46,938 nucleotides of DNA, taken from positions 1 to 46,938 of the IMG/VR virus record IMGVR_UViG_3300042922_000744; one strand, given 5' to 3'. Positions 38,162 to 46,840 of the stretch are shown in pieces (position 1 is the stretch's first letter; each line of letters begins with the position of its first letter). The notes below the pieces were generated by a model. The model worked only from the letters and a program-made list of their open reading frames with translations, was not told the DNA's origin and did not search any database. The position numbers were made by a program, and so were the translations under genes. Origin of the DNA: a virus.

Positions 38162-41100
38162 ATGGCGACTGGCGTGGAAATCGCGAACGCGTACGTCGCT
38201 CTGCAGGTCCGGATGCCCAACGCGTCCCGGGACATCGCCGTCGAGCTGGGCAAGGCCGAGTCCTCGACAGCCGGCATCGGGCAGCGAATCGGTGGAGGCC
38301 TGCTGTCCGGCATCGGCACAGTGCTGAAGGGCGGCGCCGCAGTCGTCGGCGGAACGATCGCCGCCGCGGTCGGCACCTCGCTCGTCAAGGGCTTCGCCCG
38401 CCTCGACGCGATCGACACCGCCCGCGCCAAGCTCACCGGTCTCGGAAACGACGCCGGCACCGTCGCCACGGTGATGGAGAACGCCCTCGGTGCCGTCCGT
38501 GGCACCGCGTTCGGGCTCGGAGACGCCGCAACGGTCGCCGCTCAGCTCGTCGCCGCACAGATCAAGCCGGGGGAGCAGCTCTCGGGTGTCCTGAAGTCGG
38601 TCACGAACAGCGCGGCGGCCGCGGGCGTCGGTATGGGCGAGATGGGCTCGATCTACGCCAAGGTCGCGTCCGTCGGCAAGGCGCAGAACGACTCCCTGCA
38701 GCAGGTCGCCCAGCGCGGCATCCCGATCTACCAGACCCTCGCGACTCAGCTCGGAGTCTCCACGGACGAGATCTTCTCGATGGCCACCCGCGGGGAGATT
38801 GACTTCGAGCGATTCTCGTCCGCGATGACCGCGGCCGCTGGCACCGTCGCGGACGAGGTCGGCGGCACCGTCAAGGGCACGTGGGCGAACTTCATCTCGT
38901 CGCTCGGCCGCGTCGGCGCAGGACTCATGTCCGGGCTGTACCCGAAGATCGCTCCCTTCCTGAAGGCGCTTACGACCGCGCTCGGCCCGCTCGAGGAGAT
39001 CGCCGCGCGCGCTGGTGCGTCCCTCGCCACCTGGATCGGTCCCTGGATCGACAGCCTCACCGCGTGGGTCGCGGCCATCGACTTCAACAAGGTCGTGGAC
39101 GGGCTCGTGCAGGTGTGGCAGGCCGGTGTCGACGTCAAGGATCTGCTGACCACCGGCTTCACCGAGAACGAGGCCAGCGGCCTGCTGTCGCCCGAGGTCG
39201 TGAAGGGCCTCCAGATCACGCACGACATCTTCGCCAGCATCGGCGGCGCCGTGAAGGAGATGTTCTCGGCGTTCACCGGCAGCAGCGACATGGAGGGTGC
39301 GACCGCCCAGTTCGGCAGCATCGGCACCTCGGTGTCGACGCTGAAGCCCGCTCTGTCCGCTTTCGCCGCCGAGCTGCCGAAGATCGGCGAGGCTACCGCG
39401 ACGCTCGCGGCCGGCGGTCTCGACATCCTCACGAACGTGCTGTCGTTCCTCGCCGACCACGTCGACACGATCATCCAGTTCATGCCGCTGATCGTGGCCG
39501 GCTTCATCGCCTGGCGGGTCGCGTCCACGGCCGTCGCGAACGCCACTCTGGCCCTGCGCGCGGGCGAGCTGGCGGCGACGCCGGTCTACCTCGCGAACAA
39601 CATCATGCGCAACAACTCGGCGCGAATCGAGGCAGCCAACACGGCCGCGAAGATCGCATCGACCGGGGCGACGAACGCCCACGCCGCGGCGACGTCCCGC
39701 GGCACCATCGCCACGATCGCGTCGAGTACTGCGGCGCGCGTGGCCGCCGCGGGTCAGTGGCTGCTGAACGCTGCACTCTCGGCGAACCCGATCGGCATCG
39801 TCATCGTGGCGATCACCGCTCTCGTGGGCGCGCTCGTGTGGTTCTTCACGCAGACCGAACTCGGCCAGGAGATCTGGTCGGCGTTCATGACCGGGCTCGG
39901 CGTCGTCGCGACGTGGCTGTGGGAGAACGTGCTGCGCCCCGTGTTCACCGCGATCGGCGCCATCTTCCAGTGGCTGTGGGACACGATCATCCTGCCGATC
40001 GGCACCCTGATCGTGAACTATTACCGGTTCTGGGGCGCCGTGGCCGTGTGGCTGTGGCAGAACGTCCTCGAACCGACATTCGCGGCCATCGGGCAGGTCT
40101 TCACCTGGATCTGGGAGAACGTCATCAGCCCGATCGTCGGCCTGATCGTCGGCTACTTCCGGTTCTGGGGCGCCGTCGTCGTCTGGCTCTGGGAGAACGT
40201 CGTGTCGCCCGTGTTCGCGGCGATCGGCCAGGTGTTCTCCTGGATCTGGACGACCATCATCGAGCCGATCGTCGGCTTCATCGGCCTGGCGCTGCAGGCC
40301 CTCGGCGCGATCTTCCAGTGGCTGTACGCGAACGTGATCAAGCCCGTCTGGGACGGTATCTCGACCACGATCTCGACGGTGTGGACCTGGATCGACCAGA
40401 ACGTCTTCACCCCGTTCAAGCTCGGCATCGAGCTGATCGGGCAGACGTTCGACAACGTCGCCCGCGGCATCGCGGTCGCGTGGGAGGGGATCAAGGCAGC
40501 AGCAGCCGCCCCGATCAACTTCGTCCTCGACACGGTCTGGAACAACGGTCTCCGCTCCTTCTGGAACGACCTCGTCGGGGAGCTCGGCCTCAGCGACATG
40601 AAGCTGCCGAAGGCAGACCTCGTGAAGTTCGCATCCGGTGGCGTGCTGCCCGGCTACACGCCCGGTCGCGACGTGCACCAGTTCTGGTCACCGACCGCAG
40701 GCGGGCTCGCGCTCTCCGGCGGCGAGGCGATCATGCGTCCCGAGTTCACCCGTGCTGTCGGCGGGGCGGCAGGCGTCGATGCGCTGAACAAGGCCGCGCG
40801 CGAGGGTCGAGCCTTCGCCAATGGTGGAGTGCTCGACTTCGCCGGCGACGTCTGGAACAACATCCAGAACGCCGCCGGCGTCGCGTGGGAGTTTCTGTCC
40901 GACCCGGGCGGAGCGATCCAGAAGCACGTCATCGACGGCATAATCCGTCCGTTGCTCGGGGACCAGAACATCTTCGGACAGACCGTCGGCGCGCTCGCCA
41001 CGAACACCGTGAAGAGCATGGCCGGCCTGTTCGCAGACGCCGCACCCGCCGTCTCCGGTGGGAAGGGCATGGGCTGGGAGGCGATGTGGAACACGGTGCA

Positions 41101-41581
41101 CGCGCGGTTCCCGGACGTGAACCTCAACTCGGCATACCGGCCTGGCAGCCCCGGCTACCACGGCAAGGGTCGAGCGGTCGACCTCACCCCTCGGATGGAC
41201 GTCTTCAACTGGTTGAAGGCATCGTTCCCCGGCAGCAGTGAGCTGATCTACTCCCCAGCGGGTAGCCGGCAACTGCAGAACGGGCGCGAGCACTACTGGC
41301 CCGAGCCTGTCCGGTCGGCCCACTTCAACCACGTCCACTGGGCGATGGCAAACGGCGGCGTGGTCCCGAAGCTCTACGACCAGGGCGGATGGATTCCCCA
41401 CGGCGGCATGGCAGTGAACCTGTCCGGCCGCCCCGAGGCGGTGCTCACCCCCGACCAGTCCGCGGCATACGTCGCAGGGCGCGGCGGTGGTGACACCCAC
41501 ATCACGGTGCAGGCGCTCCCGGGTATGACTCCGCAGGAGCAGGCCGAGCTGGTCGCGAGGGAGTTCCGATGGACGCGCTGA
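38162..41581 (+). CDS. Tape measure protein with embedded M15-like peptidase (1139 aa)
   Basis: Sets tail length and helps DNA entry. The first 400 residues are the usual tape-measure domain (VQRGIPIYQTLATQLGVS, TRGEIDFERFSSAM). Residues 540-565 are hydrophobic (NPIGIVIVAITALVGALVWFF). Residues about 583-743 are Trp-rich repeats of WLWENV...PVFAAIGQVF type. Near residue 1000, YHGKGRAVDL and later HFNHVHWA give the zinc-ligand pattern of a D,D-carboxypeptidase-type (M15) peptidase, expected to cut peptidoglycan during DNA injection. The ATG at 38162 follows GGAGG; its 3' end overlaps the next gene by 13 bp. Confidence 0.93.
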   Translation: MATGVEIANAYVALQVRMPNASRDIAVELGKAESSTAGIGQRIGGGLLSGIGTVLKGGAAVVGGTIAAAVGTSLVKGFARLDAIDTARAKLTGLGNDAGTVATVMENALGAVRGTAFGLGDAATVAAQLVAAQIKPGEQLSGVLKSVTNSAAAAGVGMGEMGSIYAKVASVGKAQNDSLQQVAQRGIPIYQTLATQLGVSTDEIFSMATRGEIDFERFSSAMTAAAGTVADEVGGTVKGTWANFISSLGRVGAGLMSGLYPKIAPFLKALTTALGPLEEIAARAGASLATWIGPWIDSLTAWVAAIDFNKVVDGLVQVWQAGVDVKDLLTTGFTENEASGLLSPEVVKGLQITHDIFASIGGAVKEMFSAFTGSSDMEGATAQFGSIGTSVSTLKPALSAFAAELPKIGEATATLAAGGLDILTNVLSFLADHVDTIIQFMPLIVAGFIAWRVASTAVANATLALRAGELAATPVYLANNIMRNNSARIEAANTAAKIASTGATNAHAAATSRGTIATIASSTAARVAAAGQWLLNAALSANPIGIVIVAITALVGALVWFFTQTELGQEIWSAFMTGLGVVATWLWENVLRPVFTAIGAIFQWLWDTIILPIGTLIVNYYRFWGAVAVWLWQNVLEPTFAAIGQVFTWIWENVISPIVGLIVGYFRFWGAVVVWLWENVVSPVFAAIGQVFSWIWTTIIEPIVGFIGLALQALGAIFQWLYANVIKPVWDGISTTISTVWTWIDQNVFTPFKLGIELIGQTFDNVARGIAVAWEGIKAAAAAPINFVLDTVWNNGLRSFWNDLVGELGLSDMKLPKADLVKFASGGVLPGYTPGRDVHQFWSPTAGGLALSGGEAIMRPEFTRAVGGAAGVDALNKAAREGRAFANGGVLDFAGDVWNNIQNAAGVAWEFLSDPGGAIQKHVIDGIIRPLLGDQNIFGQTVGALATNTVKSMAGLFADAAPAVSGGKGMGWEAMWNTVHARFPDVNLNSAYRPGSPGYHGKGRAVDLTPRMDVFNWLKASFPGSSELIYSPAGSRQLQNGREHYWPEPVRSAHFNHVHWAMANGGVVPKLYDQGGWIPHGGMAVNLSGRPEAVLTPDQSAAYVAGRGGGDTHITVQALPGMTPQEQAELVAREFRWTR

Positions 41582-42426
41582 TGATCGAGATCGACGGCCG
41601 CCGGCTCTACACCGAACCCGGTGCGGGGCTGTGGTGGCTGCAAGAGATCGAGGGGCTGTACGACTCCCCGGAGACGCGGTTCGATGAGAACCTCGTCCCC
41701 GGGGAGGACGGCGCCTTCGATCCGGACGAGGTGCTGGTCGGGCCTCGCCGTCTCGTGGTCCGCGGCACGTGCGAGTCGTCCTCGCCCGGGTGGGCCGATC
41801 GGGTGGCACGGCCGTGGCTCGCGTCGCTGGCCAAGAAGCGTGACCTCAACTTCCGCGCCTTCGTCGGCGGCCAGTGGCTTTCGCTCCGGCGCGCGAAGAT
41901 CCGCGGCCAGGTGAAGGTCCGCGACATCGACGAGACGTTCACCGAGTTCGAGATCCCGCTCTGGACTCACGACTCTCGGAAGTACGGCCCGCATCGACGA
42001 ATCGAGATGGATGCGGCGATCGAGCCCTCGGGTGGCCTCCGCTTCCCGATGGTCGACGGCGCGGTGTCGTTCGGTACCTCGGGCGGCGTGCTGTTCCCCG
42101 GCGTGTTCGTTATCCACAACCCGGGCACGGCGGATCTCTTCCCCGAGAAGTTCACCGTGCGCGGTCCGGTCCCGCGCTTCACGATCACGTCCGAGACGAA
42201 CGTCATCGAGTACGACGCTCCCGTCGGACGCGGCCAGGACCTGACCATCACCCCCTTCGCTGGGGGTCGCGCGAACCTCAACGGCGCCGACGTCTCGCCG
42301 AACCTCATCCGTGCCGACTGGGTGCCGATCGGCCCGGGTGAGACCCGCGGATACCTGTTCAGCCCCGAAGACCCGCAGCCCGGCTCGCAGCTCGCGGTCG
42401 ACTACTCGGAAGGAGCGTGGCTCTGA
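41569..42426 (+). CDS. Distal tail protein, Dit-like (285 aa)
   Basis: Hub of the tail tip. The N-terminal half has LWWLQEIEGLYDSPETRFDENLVPGEDGAFDPDEVLVGPRRLVVRG, a standard actinophage Dit-type pattern, and an RSYTDL-like sheet later (KKRDLNFRAFVGGQWLSLRRAKI). The C-terminal half is a galectin-like beta domain (FVIHNPGTADLFPEKFTVRG). The ATG lies in the 3' end of the tape-measure gene. Confidence 0.87.
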   Translation: MDALMIEIDGRRLYTEPGAGLWWLQEIEGLYDSPETRFDENLVPGEDGAFDPDEVLVGPRRLVVRGTCESSSPGWADRVARPWLASLAKKRDLNFRAFVGGQWLSLRRAKIRGQVKVRDIDETFTEFEIPLWTHDSRKYGPHRRIEMDAAIEPSGGLRFPMVDGAVSFGTSGGVLFPGVFVIHNPGTADLFPEKFTVRGPVPRFTITSETNVIEYDAPVGRGQDLTITPFAGGRANLNGADVSPNLIRADWVPIGPGETRGYLFSPEDPQPGSQLAVDYSEGAWL

Positions 42427-43103
42427 TGGTGACCGTAACCGCCGGCCTCGCGATCGATCTCAACGACGACGACGAGGGGACGACCAGCGTCGGCTTCCGC
42501 CGCGCGCTGGCCGTACTTCTCAAGCAGTCGTCGCCCGGGGTGGCGACGCCCGGACGCATGGGCTCCGATCACTTCATGGTCAGCGGCGCCCCCGCGGCGA
42601 TGGAGTACTCGGTCAGCGGCGGCGGTCTCGTCATCGTCCGCACCGCATCCGGCGGCGCCTACATCATCGGCATGCCCTCGAGCGTGACGTGCGAGACGGC
42701 CCCCGCGGATGGTGTGAACCCGCGCATCGACCGGATCTACGCCAAGCAGCCGGATCCGCCGCTGGATGGCTCCGCGGTGGACACCGAGTTCATCATTGAC
42801 GTCGTCTCCGGGGCGCCGGCCGCGTCACCGCTCCCGCCGGATCTGCCCACGGGCGGGATCGAGCTCGCGCGCAAGGAGATCGCCGCGGGAGCGACGAACA
42901 CGCAGGCGGGGAAGGCGTTCACGAACATCCTCGGCCTGTCCGGGCTGAACGTGGGCGTCATCACCGTCGCCCAGGGCGGCACCGGCGCGACGAACCCCGC
43001 CGACGCTCGTGCCGCGCTCGGGCTGCCGACCATCTATAGCGGATCCGGCGCACCCGCGAACACGCTCGGCCGGGACGGCGACGTGTACTTCCAGCCGATC
43101 TGA
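42426..43103 (+). CDS. Minor tail / tail-fibre-like protein (225 aa)
   Basis: The segment VAQGGTGATNPADARAALGLP near residue 185 is the fibre motif (GGTGATN...ARAALGL) found before the tips of many tail fibres. The N-terminal part is a beta domain that may bind the baseplate. It ends GRDGDVYFQPI. The ATG at 42426 is preferred over a GTG at 42417 because GGAAGGAG sits 11 bp before the ATG and almost touches the GTG. Confidence 0.8.
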   Translation: MVTVTAGLAIDLNDDDEGTTSVGFRRALAVLLKQSSPGVATPGRMGSDHFMVSGAPAAMEYSVSGGGLVIVRTASGGAYIIGMPSSVTCETAPADGVNPRIDRIYAKQPDPPLDGSAVDTEFIIDVVSGAPAASPLPPDLPTGGIELARKEIAAGATNTQAGKAFTNILGLSGLNVGVITVAQGGTGATNPADARAALGLPTIYSGSGAPANTLGRDGDVYFQPI

Positions 43104-43116
43104 GTAGGGGGTTCCC

Positions 43117-43935
43117 GTGGGTACCGTACGCATCGGGGTCGCGAAGTCGGGCCCGTCGACCGAGTTCTTCATGGAGGCCGACTGGGTCCGCCAGGACTGG
43201 GCAGGGAACTACTCGGTCCTCGGTGTGTGGCTTCGCGCTCGCAACACCGGCAACTCGTCGTCGTTCCTGAACAACTACGGCGAGCAGGTCACATGGTGGG
43301 GCGGCGGGGAGCTCGGCCGTCATGCCGGGCAGCCGTTCCTGCCGGGCGGGTATGCGAACGGCGCGACCCGCTGGCACGACTACTGGGAGCACCGGTTCTA
43401 CCACGACGGAAACGGGTTCCTCGGCGGCGTCGACTTCGGCATGCGCCTCACGTACGGCAACTTCAACGAGTCGCACTACGGCAACATCGGCGCCCCTGGT
43501 CGCATCCCGAAGCCGCCCACCGCACCTCGCAACCTGCAGGTCGCGGACGTCACCCCGATCAGCGCTGGCGTCTCCTACGCCGGACCCGCTGACTGGCGAG
43601 GCTCCACGCCCGCCGGCTACATCGCGGACTGGTACGAGATCAACGGATCGAGCAACCCGCGGATCTGGAGCGACCTCAACTCGAACGGGTACACCAACCC
43701 CGCGGGGCCCGGCATCGAACTGAAGCCCGGGACCACGTACCACGTGTACATCTACGCGCGCAGCAACGTCGGGAACAGCCCGGCCGCGCAGATCGCGCTC
43801 ACGACGGACGCAGGCGGCCGGATCAAGTTCGGCGGCCAGTGGCGCAACGCGAGCCCGTGGATCAAGGTCAACGGCGTCTGGCGCCGCTCGCGCCCATCTC
43901 TCAAGCAGAACGGTGCCTTCCGCACCGTCCGCTGA
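43117..43935 (+). CDS. Minor tail protein with fibronectin-III domain (272 aa)
   Basis: N-terminal 120 residues are aromatic-rich (WVRQDWAGNYSVLGVWLRARN, TRWHDYWEHRFYHDGNG). An FN3 domain spans about 130-230 (PPTAPRNLQVADVT, GTTYHVYIYARSNVGNS). The C-terminal FGGQWRNASPWIKVNGVWRR repeat-like end recurs in actinophage minor tail proteins. GTG start with AGGGGG upstream. A terminator hairpin follows. Confidence 0.82.
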   Translation: MGTVRIGVAKSGPSTEFFMEADWVRQDWAGNYSVLGVWLRARNTGNSSSFLNNYGEQVTWWGGGELGRHAGQPFLPGGYANGATRWHDYWEHRFYHDGNGFLGGVDFGMRLTYGNFNESHYGNIGAPGRIPKPPTAPRNLQVADVTPISAGVSYAGPADWRGSTPAGYIADWYEINGSSNPRIWSDLNSNGYTNPAGPGIELKPGTTYHVYIYARSNVGNSPAAQIALTTDAGGRIKFGGQWRNASPWIKVNGVWRRSRPSLKQNGAFRTVR

Positions 43936-43952
43936 CCTCTCCCAGCCCCCTC

Positions 43953-43976
43953 AGCCCTCGGCACCCGCCGGGGGCT
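43953..43976 (+). terminator. Hairpin terminator after the tail genes
   Basis: AGCCCTCGG (43953-43961) pairs with CCGGGGGCT (43968-43976), with one G-T pair and a 6-nt loop, followed by TCGTC. It marks a boundary between tail and lysis genes. Confidence 0.65.
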
Positions 43977-44008
43977 TCGTCATGCACCCCCCAGGAAGGA
44001 CACCCGCC

Positions 44009-44143
44009 ATGAGCGATCCGAACACCACCCCGGAGATTCCGGAAGAGGTCGACCCGACCGACTCCGCATGGGACCTCGAGGGCGACGACAGCGTCGGTGA
44101 CGCCGACGACCCGCACCGCAACGACCAGGAGGTCCAGCCGTGA
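44009..44143 (+). CDS. Small acidic protein (44 aa)
   Basis: A 44-residue, highly acidic protein (MSDPNTTPEIPEEVDPTDSAW, GDDSVGDADDP) without Cys or membrane segment. The ATG follows GGAAGGA. Its stop overlaps the endolysin GTG, so it may serve as a leader or small partner of lysis. No family is recognised. Confidence 0.6.
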   Translation: MSDPNTTPEIPEEVDPTDSAWDLEGDDSVGDADDPHRNDQEVQP

Positions 44144-45045
44144 GCACCATCGCAGGCTTCTACACGCAGGGTGCTCGCTCGGCCGGCGGGCACTTCGGCG
44201 CCGACCGCGGCAACGGGCGCAAGCACCGCGGCCAGGACTTCTCGCACTCCCGCAATCCCGGCACGATCGGTGTCCCGGCACTGCTCGGTGGCACGATCAT
44301 CTCCAAGACCGCCCCCAGCAAGTCCCACGGCTTCGGCTACGGCGTCACCGAGCGCGCGTCGTTCGAGGGCGAGGAGTACGACATTTCGTACTCGCACGGC
44401 CCGTGGGCGTCGCAGAACAGCGGCGCCGTCTCCCAGGGTGCGATCCTTCTGCACGAGGGCAACTCGGGTGCGACGTCGGGCTCGTGCGTGCATGTCGAGG
44501 TGTTCCGTCGCCGCACCGGCACCTTCATCGATCCGTGGCCGTTCATCCAGCGCGTGCTCGCGTCGGTCGGGCGCGGATCCGCTCCGGCAGCGAACCAGGT
44601 GACGAAGGATCGCCAGAACTGGCTCAACGTCGTGCGCGGCGAGAAGCTTGCGGTCGACGGTATCGAGGGTCCCGCGACCCGCGACGCGTACCGCCGGTAC
44701 CAGGCGTTCCTCGGCATCGGTCAGGACGGCAAGTGGGGTCCGATCACCCAGGCCGCGCACCAGCGGTACGCGGATGCGCGCAGCCAGCAGATCGCGGTCG
44801 ACGGATCCTGGGGTGCCGCGACGACCAAGGCCCTGCAGCGGACGCTCGGCGTCGCGCAGGACGGCGTTCTCGGCCCGCAGACGTACCGGGCGCTCCAGTC
44901 GCGCATCGGCACGACCGCTGACGGCGCGTGGGGTCCGAACTCGAAGCGCGCCCTGCAGCGTCACCTCGGTGTCGCACAGGACGGCGTCGTCGGTCCCGCC
45001 ACCGTGCGAGCGCTCCAGCAGCGCTTGAACGCCGGGAACTTCTGA
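44140..45045 (+). CDS. Endolysin: M23-type peptidase plus peptidoglycan-binding repeats (301 aa)
   Basis: Cell-wall hydrolase for lysis. The M23 (LytM-type) domain, residues 15-140, has KHRGQDFSH for the first zinc ligands, ISYSHGP and CVHVEVF for the HxH motif. After a linker, residues 165-300 hold peptidoglycan-binding type 1 units (VDGIEGPATRDAYRRYQ, VDGSWGAATTKALQRTLGV, ADGAWGPNSKRALQRHLGV). There is no signal peptide, so holin-dependent release is expected. GTG start in a GTGA overlap. Confidence 0.92.
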   Translation: MSTIAGFYTQGARSAGGHFGADRGNGRKHRGQDFSHSRNPGTIGVPALLGGTIISKTAPSKSHGFGYGVTERASFEGEEYDISYSHGPWASQNSGAVSQGAILLHEGNSGATSGSCVHVEVFRRRTGTFIDPWPFIQRVLASVGRGSAPAANQVTKDRQNWLNVVRGEKLAVDGIEGPATRDAYRRYQAFLGIGQDGKWGPITQAAHQRYADARSQQIAVDGSWGAATTKALQRTLGVAQDGVLGPQTYRALQSRIGTTADGAWGPNSKRALQRHLGVAQDGVVGPATVRALQQRLNAGNF

Positions 45046-45188
45046 TGAAGCAGGGGCCGCGTCACGCGGGGCCGCGATCGCGCTCGTGGTGGCGCGGCCC
45101 CTGGCCACCCAGCATCTTGCTCGTCGTGTTCGGGGGAGCCCTCCTGTGGGAGCTCTCCTGGGCGGTACCGCTGCTGACAGGAGGGTGA
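45045..45188 (+). CDS. Very small membrane protein (47 aa)
   Basis: A basic N-terminus (KQGPRHAGPRSRSWWR) is followed by one membrane segment (SILLVVFGGALLWELSWAVPLL). It starts one base inside the endolysin stop. A single-pass protein of this size in a lysis block could be a pinholin or a holin regulator. Confidence 0.6.
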   Translation: MKQGPRHAGPRSRSWWRGPWPPSILLVVFGGALLWELSWAVPLLTGG

Positions 45189-45189
45189 T

Positions 45190-45762
45190 GTGCGGAAGTT
45201 CCATGCTCTCGTGAGTTCTGTGCGCCTGCGTGCGCGCCTATTCCTGGCGTGGGCGGTGCTCACCCCCCGGCGCGTTCTCGACGCTTTCAAGAGGCTCAAC
45301 GGCGTTGACGTTGCTCATCTCCACGCGAAAGCCGCCGGTGCAGTCTGGGCGGTCGCGCTGTTCGCGCTCACCCCGTCGGTCGTCGCGGCGTCCCTCGGGT
45401 CCGTGCTCGTGTGGATCATGACCGCGTTCGTGCTGTTCGGGGCTGTCGTGTCATCGACGGGCCTGATCATCGCGGCGCGGAATCCGGAGTCCGACCCGGT
45501 GCAGCTTCGGTCTGATCTGCGGCGGTCGCTCTACGGACTCGGCATCGAGCTGGTCGGGATCGTGCTGATGCTCGTCGGCATCGCGCTCTACTGCGTCACT
45601 CAGGCGGTCCTCGCGGCATCCCTGCCGAACGGCATCGACCGGGTCGCGCTGACCGCGTTCGCGTACTTCACCGGCGCGCAGCTCGGCGCACGTCTGGCGG
45701 GCGTCGTCCACCGTCGCCGCAAGGAGGCGCATCTGGCCGGATCCATCGGAGGAACCACGTGA
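45190..45762 (+). CDS. Multi-pass membrane protein of the lysis block (190 aa)
   Basis: Four likely membrane segments, near residues 52-66, 68-92, 113-140 and 150-170 (AVWAVALFALTPSVVAASLG, VLVWIMTAFVLFGAVVSSTGL, GIELVGIVLMLVGIALYCVT). Both ends are basic. The GTG has AGGAGG upstream. Membrane proteins beside an endolysin usually take part in lysis, but its family is not recognised. Confidence 0.75.
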   Translation: MRKFHALVSSVRLRARLFLAWAVLTPRRVLDAFKRLNGVDVAHLHAKAAGAVWAVALFALTPSVVAASLGSVLVWIMTAFVLFGAVVSSTGLIIAARNPESDPVQLRSDLRRSLYGLGIELVGIVLMLVGIALYCVTQAVLAASLPNGIDRVALTAFAYFTGAQLGARLAGVVHRRRKEAHLAGSIGGTT

Positions 45763-46265
45763 CCCCTGAGGTGCAGGCCACGCTGCAGACGGTCCTCGCC
45801 GTGCTGGCCCTTCTCGGCGGCATCATCGCCGGACTCTTCTCTTGGCGGGTCGCCCGCGAGAACCGAGAGGCGCGGAAGGACCGGACGCCGGCCGACGCGA
45901 ACGAGGCGAACAAGATCGCGAACGATCTGATCCTGCGTCTCCTCGACCGCGCGAACGACGACGTCGCCCGCTACCAGACGCTGCTCGACACCGTGTCCGC
46001 GGAGGCCGAGACGTACAAGGGCCTGGCGAAGCTCGTGCCCGGACTGCGCTCGGACCTGAGCCGCGCGGTGCTCGAACGCGATCGCCTTCGCAAGGCCATC
46101 CACTACCTCGAGGCGAAGGCACGAGTCACCGGATCGATCTCGTACTCCGAGGTCGTCGAGTGGGCGCAGATCGCGCTCGACCCCGGCGCCGACTCCGCGC
46201 TGTTCGAGGTCAACATCACCGACGTATTGCCCGACGGGCTCGAAGACACCGTCACCACCTACTGA
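45759..46265 (+). CDS. Single-pass membrane protein with coiled coil (168 aa)
   Basis: One N-terminal membrane segment (LQTVLAVLALLGGIIAGLFSW) is followed by a long charged coiled coil (ARENREARKDRTPADANEANKIANDLILRLL, RDRLRKAIHYLEAKAR) and a short acidic beta end. This shape recalls spanin-like or holin-associated proteins of actinophages. The GTG is in a GTGA overlap with the previous gene. Confidence 0.75.
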   Translation: MTPEVQATLQTVLAVLALLGGIIAGLFSWRVARENREARKDRTPADANEANKIANDLILRLLDRANDDVARYQTLLDTVSAEAETYKGLAKLVPGLRSDLSRAVLERDRLRKAIHYLEAKARVTGSISYSEVVEWAQIALDPGADSALFEVNITDVLPDGLEDTVTTY

Positions 46266-46279
46266 CCCGGGAGGTCATC

Positions 46280-46840
46280 ATGAAGATCAAGCTCAGCGCG
46301 CAGCTCGCGCTCTCGAACCTGGCCAACGGCCTCTGGTGGAAGGACGCCGCGCTGCGCGGCCTCTACACCGCCCTCGCGATCGCGCTGCCCTACCTCGGCG
46401 CGGCGCTCGTCGCCGACGTCCCGTGGATCACGATCGCGCTCACGGCGTCGCTCGGGTTCGTCGCATCGCTCGTCACGAGCATCGCCGGGCTGCCCGAAGT
46501 CGAGGGAGTCGAGCTGCCGTGGTGGCTCGCCGCGGTCGAGCGTGTCGTCAAGACGTTCGCGCAGTCGCTGGCAGCCGGGTTCATCGGCGCGACGCTCATC
46601 ACCGACGTCGACTGGGGCTTCGTCCTCCAGGCTGCGTTCCTCGCCGCCCTGACGTCGCTCGTCCGTCTGATCCTCGCCACCCTCCCGGCCGATCCCACCC
46701 GCATCCCGATCGACGCCGGCGAAGCAACGCCCGGCACGGTCGTGAACATCACCACGGTGCAGGATCCGCAGGCGATCGCCGCCGCACTCGACCCGCACAA
46801 CCCGCGCAACTTCCCGCACGCGGGCGCGCACAACCTCTGA
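46280..46840 (+). CDS. Holin, r1t-type (186 aa)
   Basis: Pore-forming protein. Two strong membrane regions, GLYTALAIALPYLGAALVADVPWITIALTASLGFVASLVTSIAGL and FIGATLITDVDWGFVLQAAFLAALTSLVRLILATL, flank a loop that reads WWLAAVERVVKTFAQSLAAG, the r1t-holin pattern. The tail is soluble. The ATG follows GGGAGG. On the circle its stop lies 10 bp before the Gp37-like tail gene, which continues at position 40. Confidence 0.85.
   Translation: MKIKLSAQLALSNLANGLWWKDAALRGLYTALAIALPYLGAALVADVPWITIALTASLGFVASLVTSIAGLPEVEGVELPWWLAAVERVVKTFAQSLAAGFIGATLITDVDWGFVLQAAFLAALTSLVRLILATLPADPTRIPIDAGEATPGTVVNITTVQDPQAIAAALDPHNPRNFPHAGAHNL

Noticed and set aside
37826-40678. A 950-codon open frame on the minus strand
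   Set aside because: It lies opposite the tail chaperone and tape measure genes and is rich in Arg, Asp and Gly as expected for an antisense frame of GC-rich coding DNA; no ribosome site or domain.
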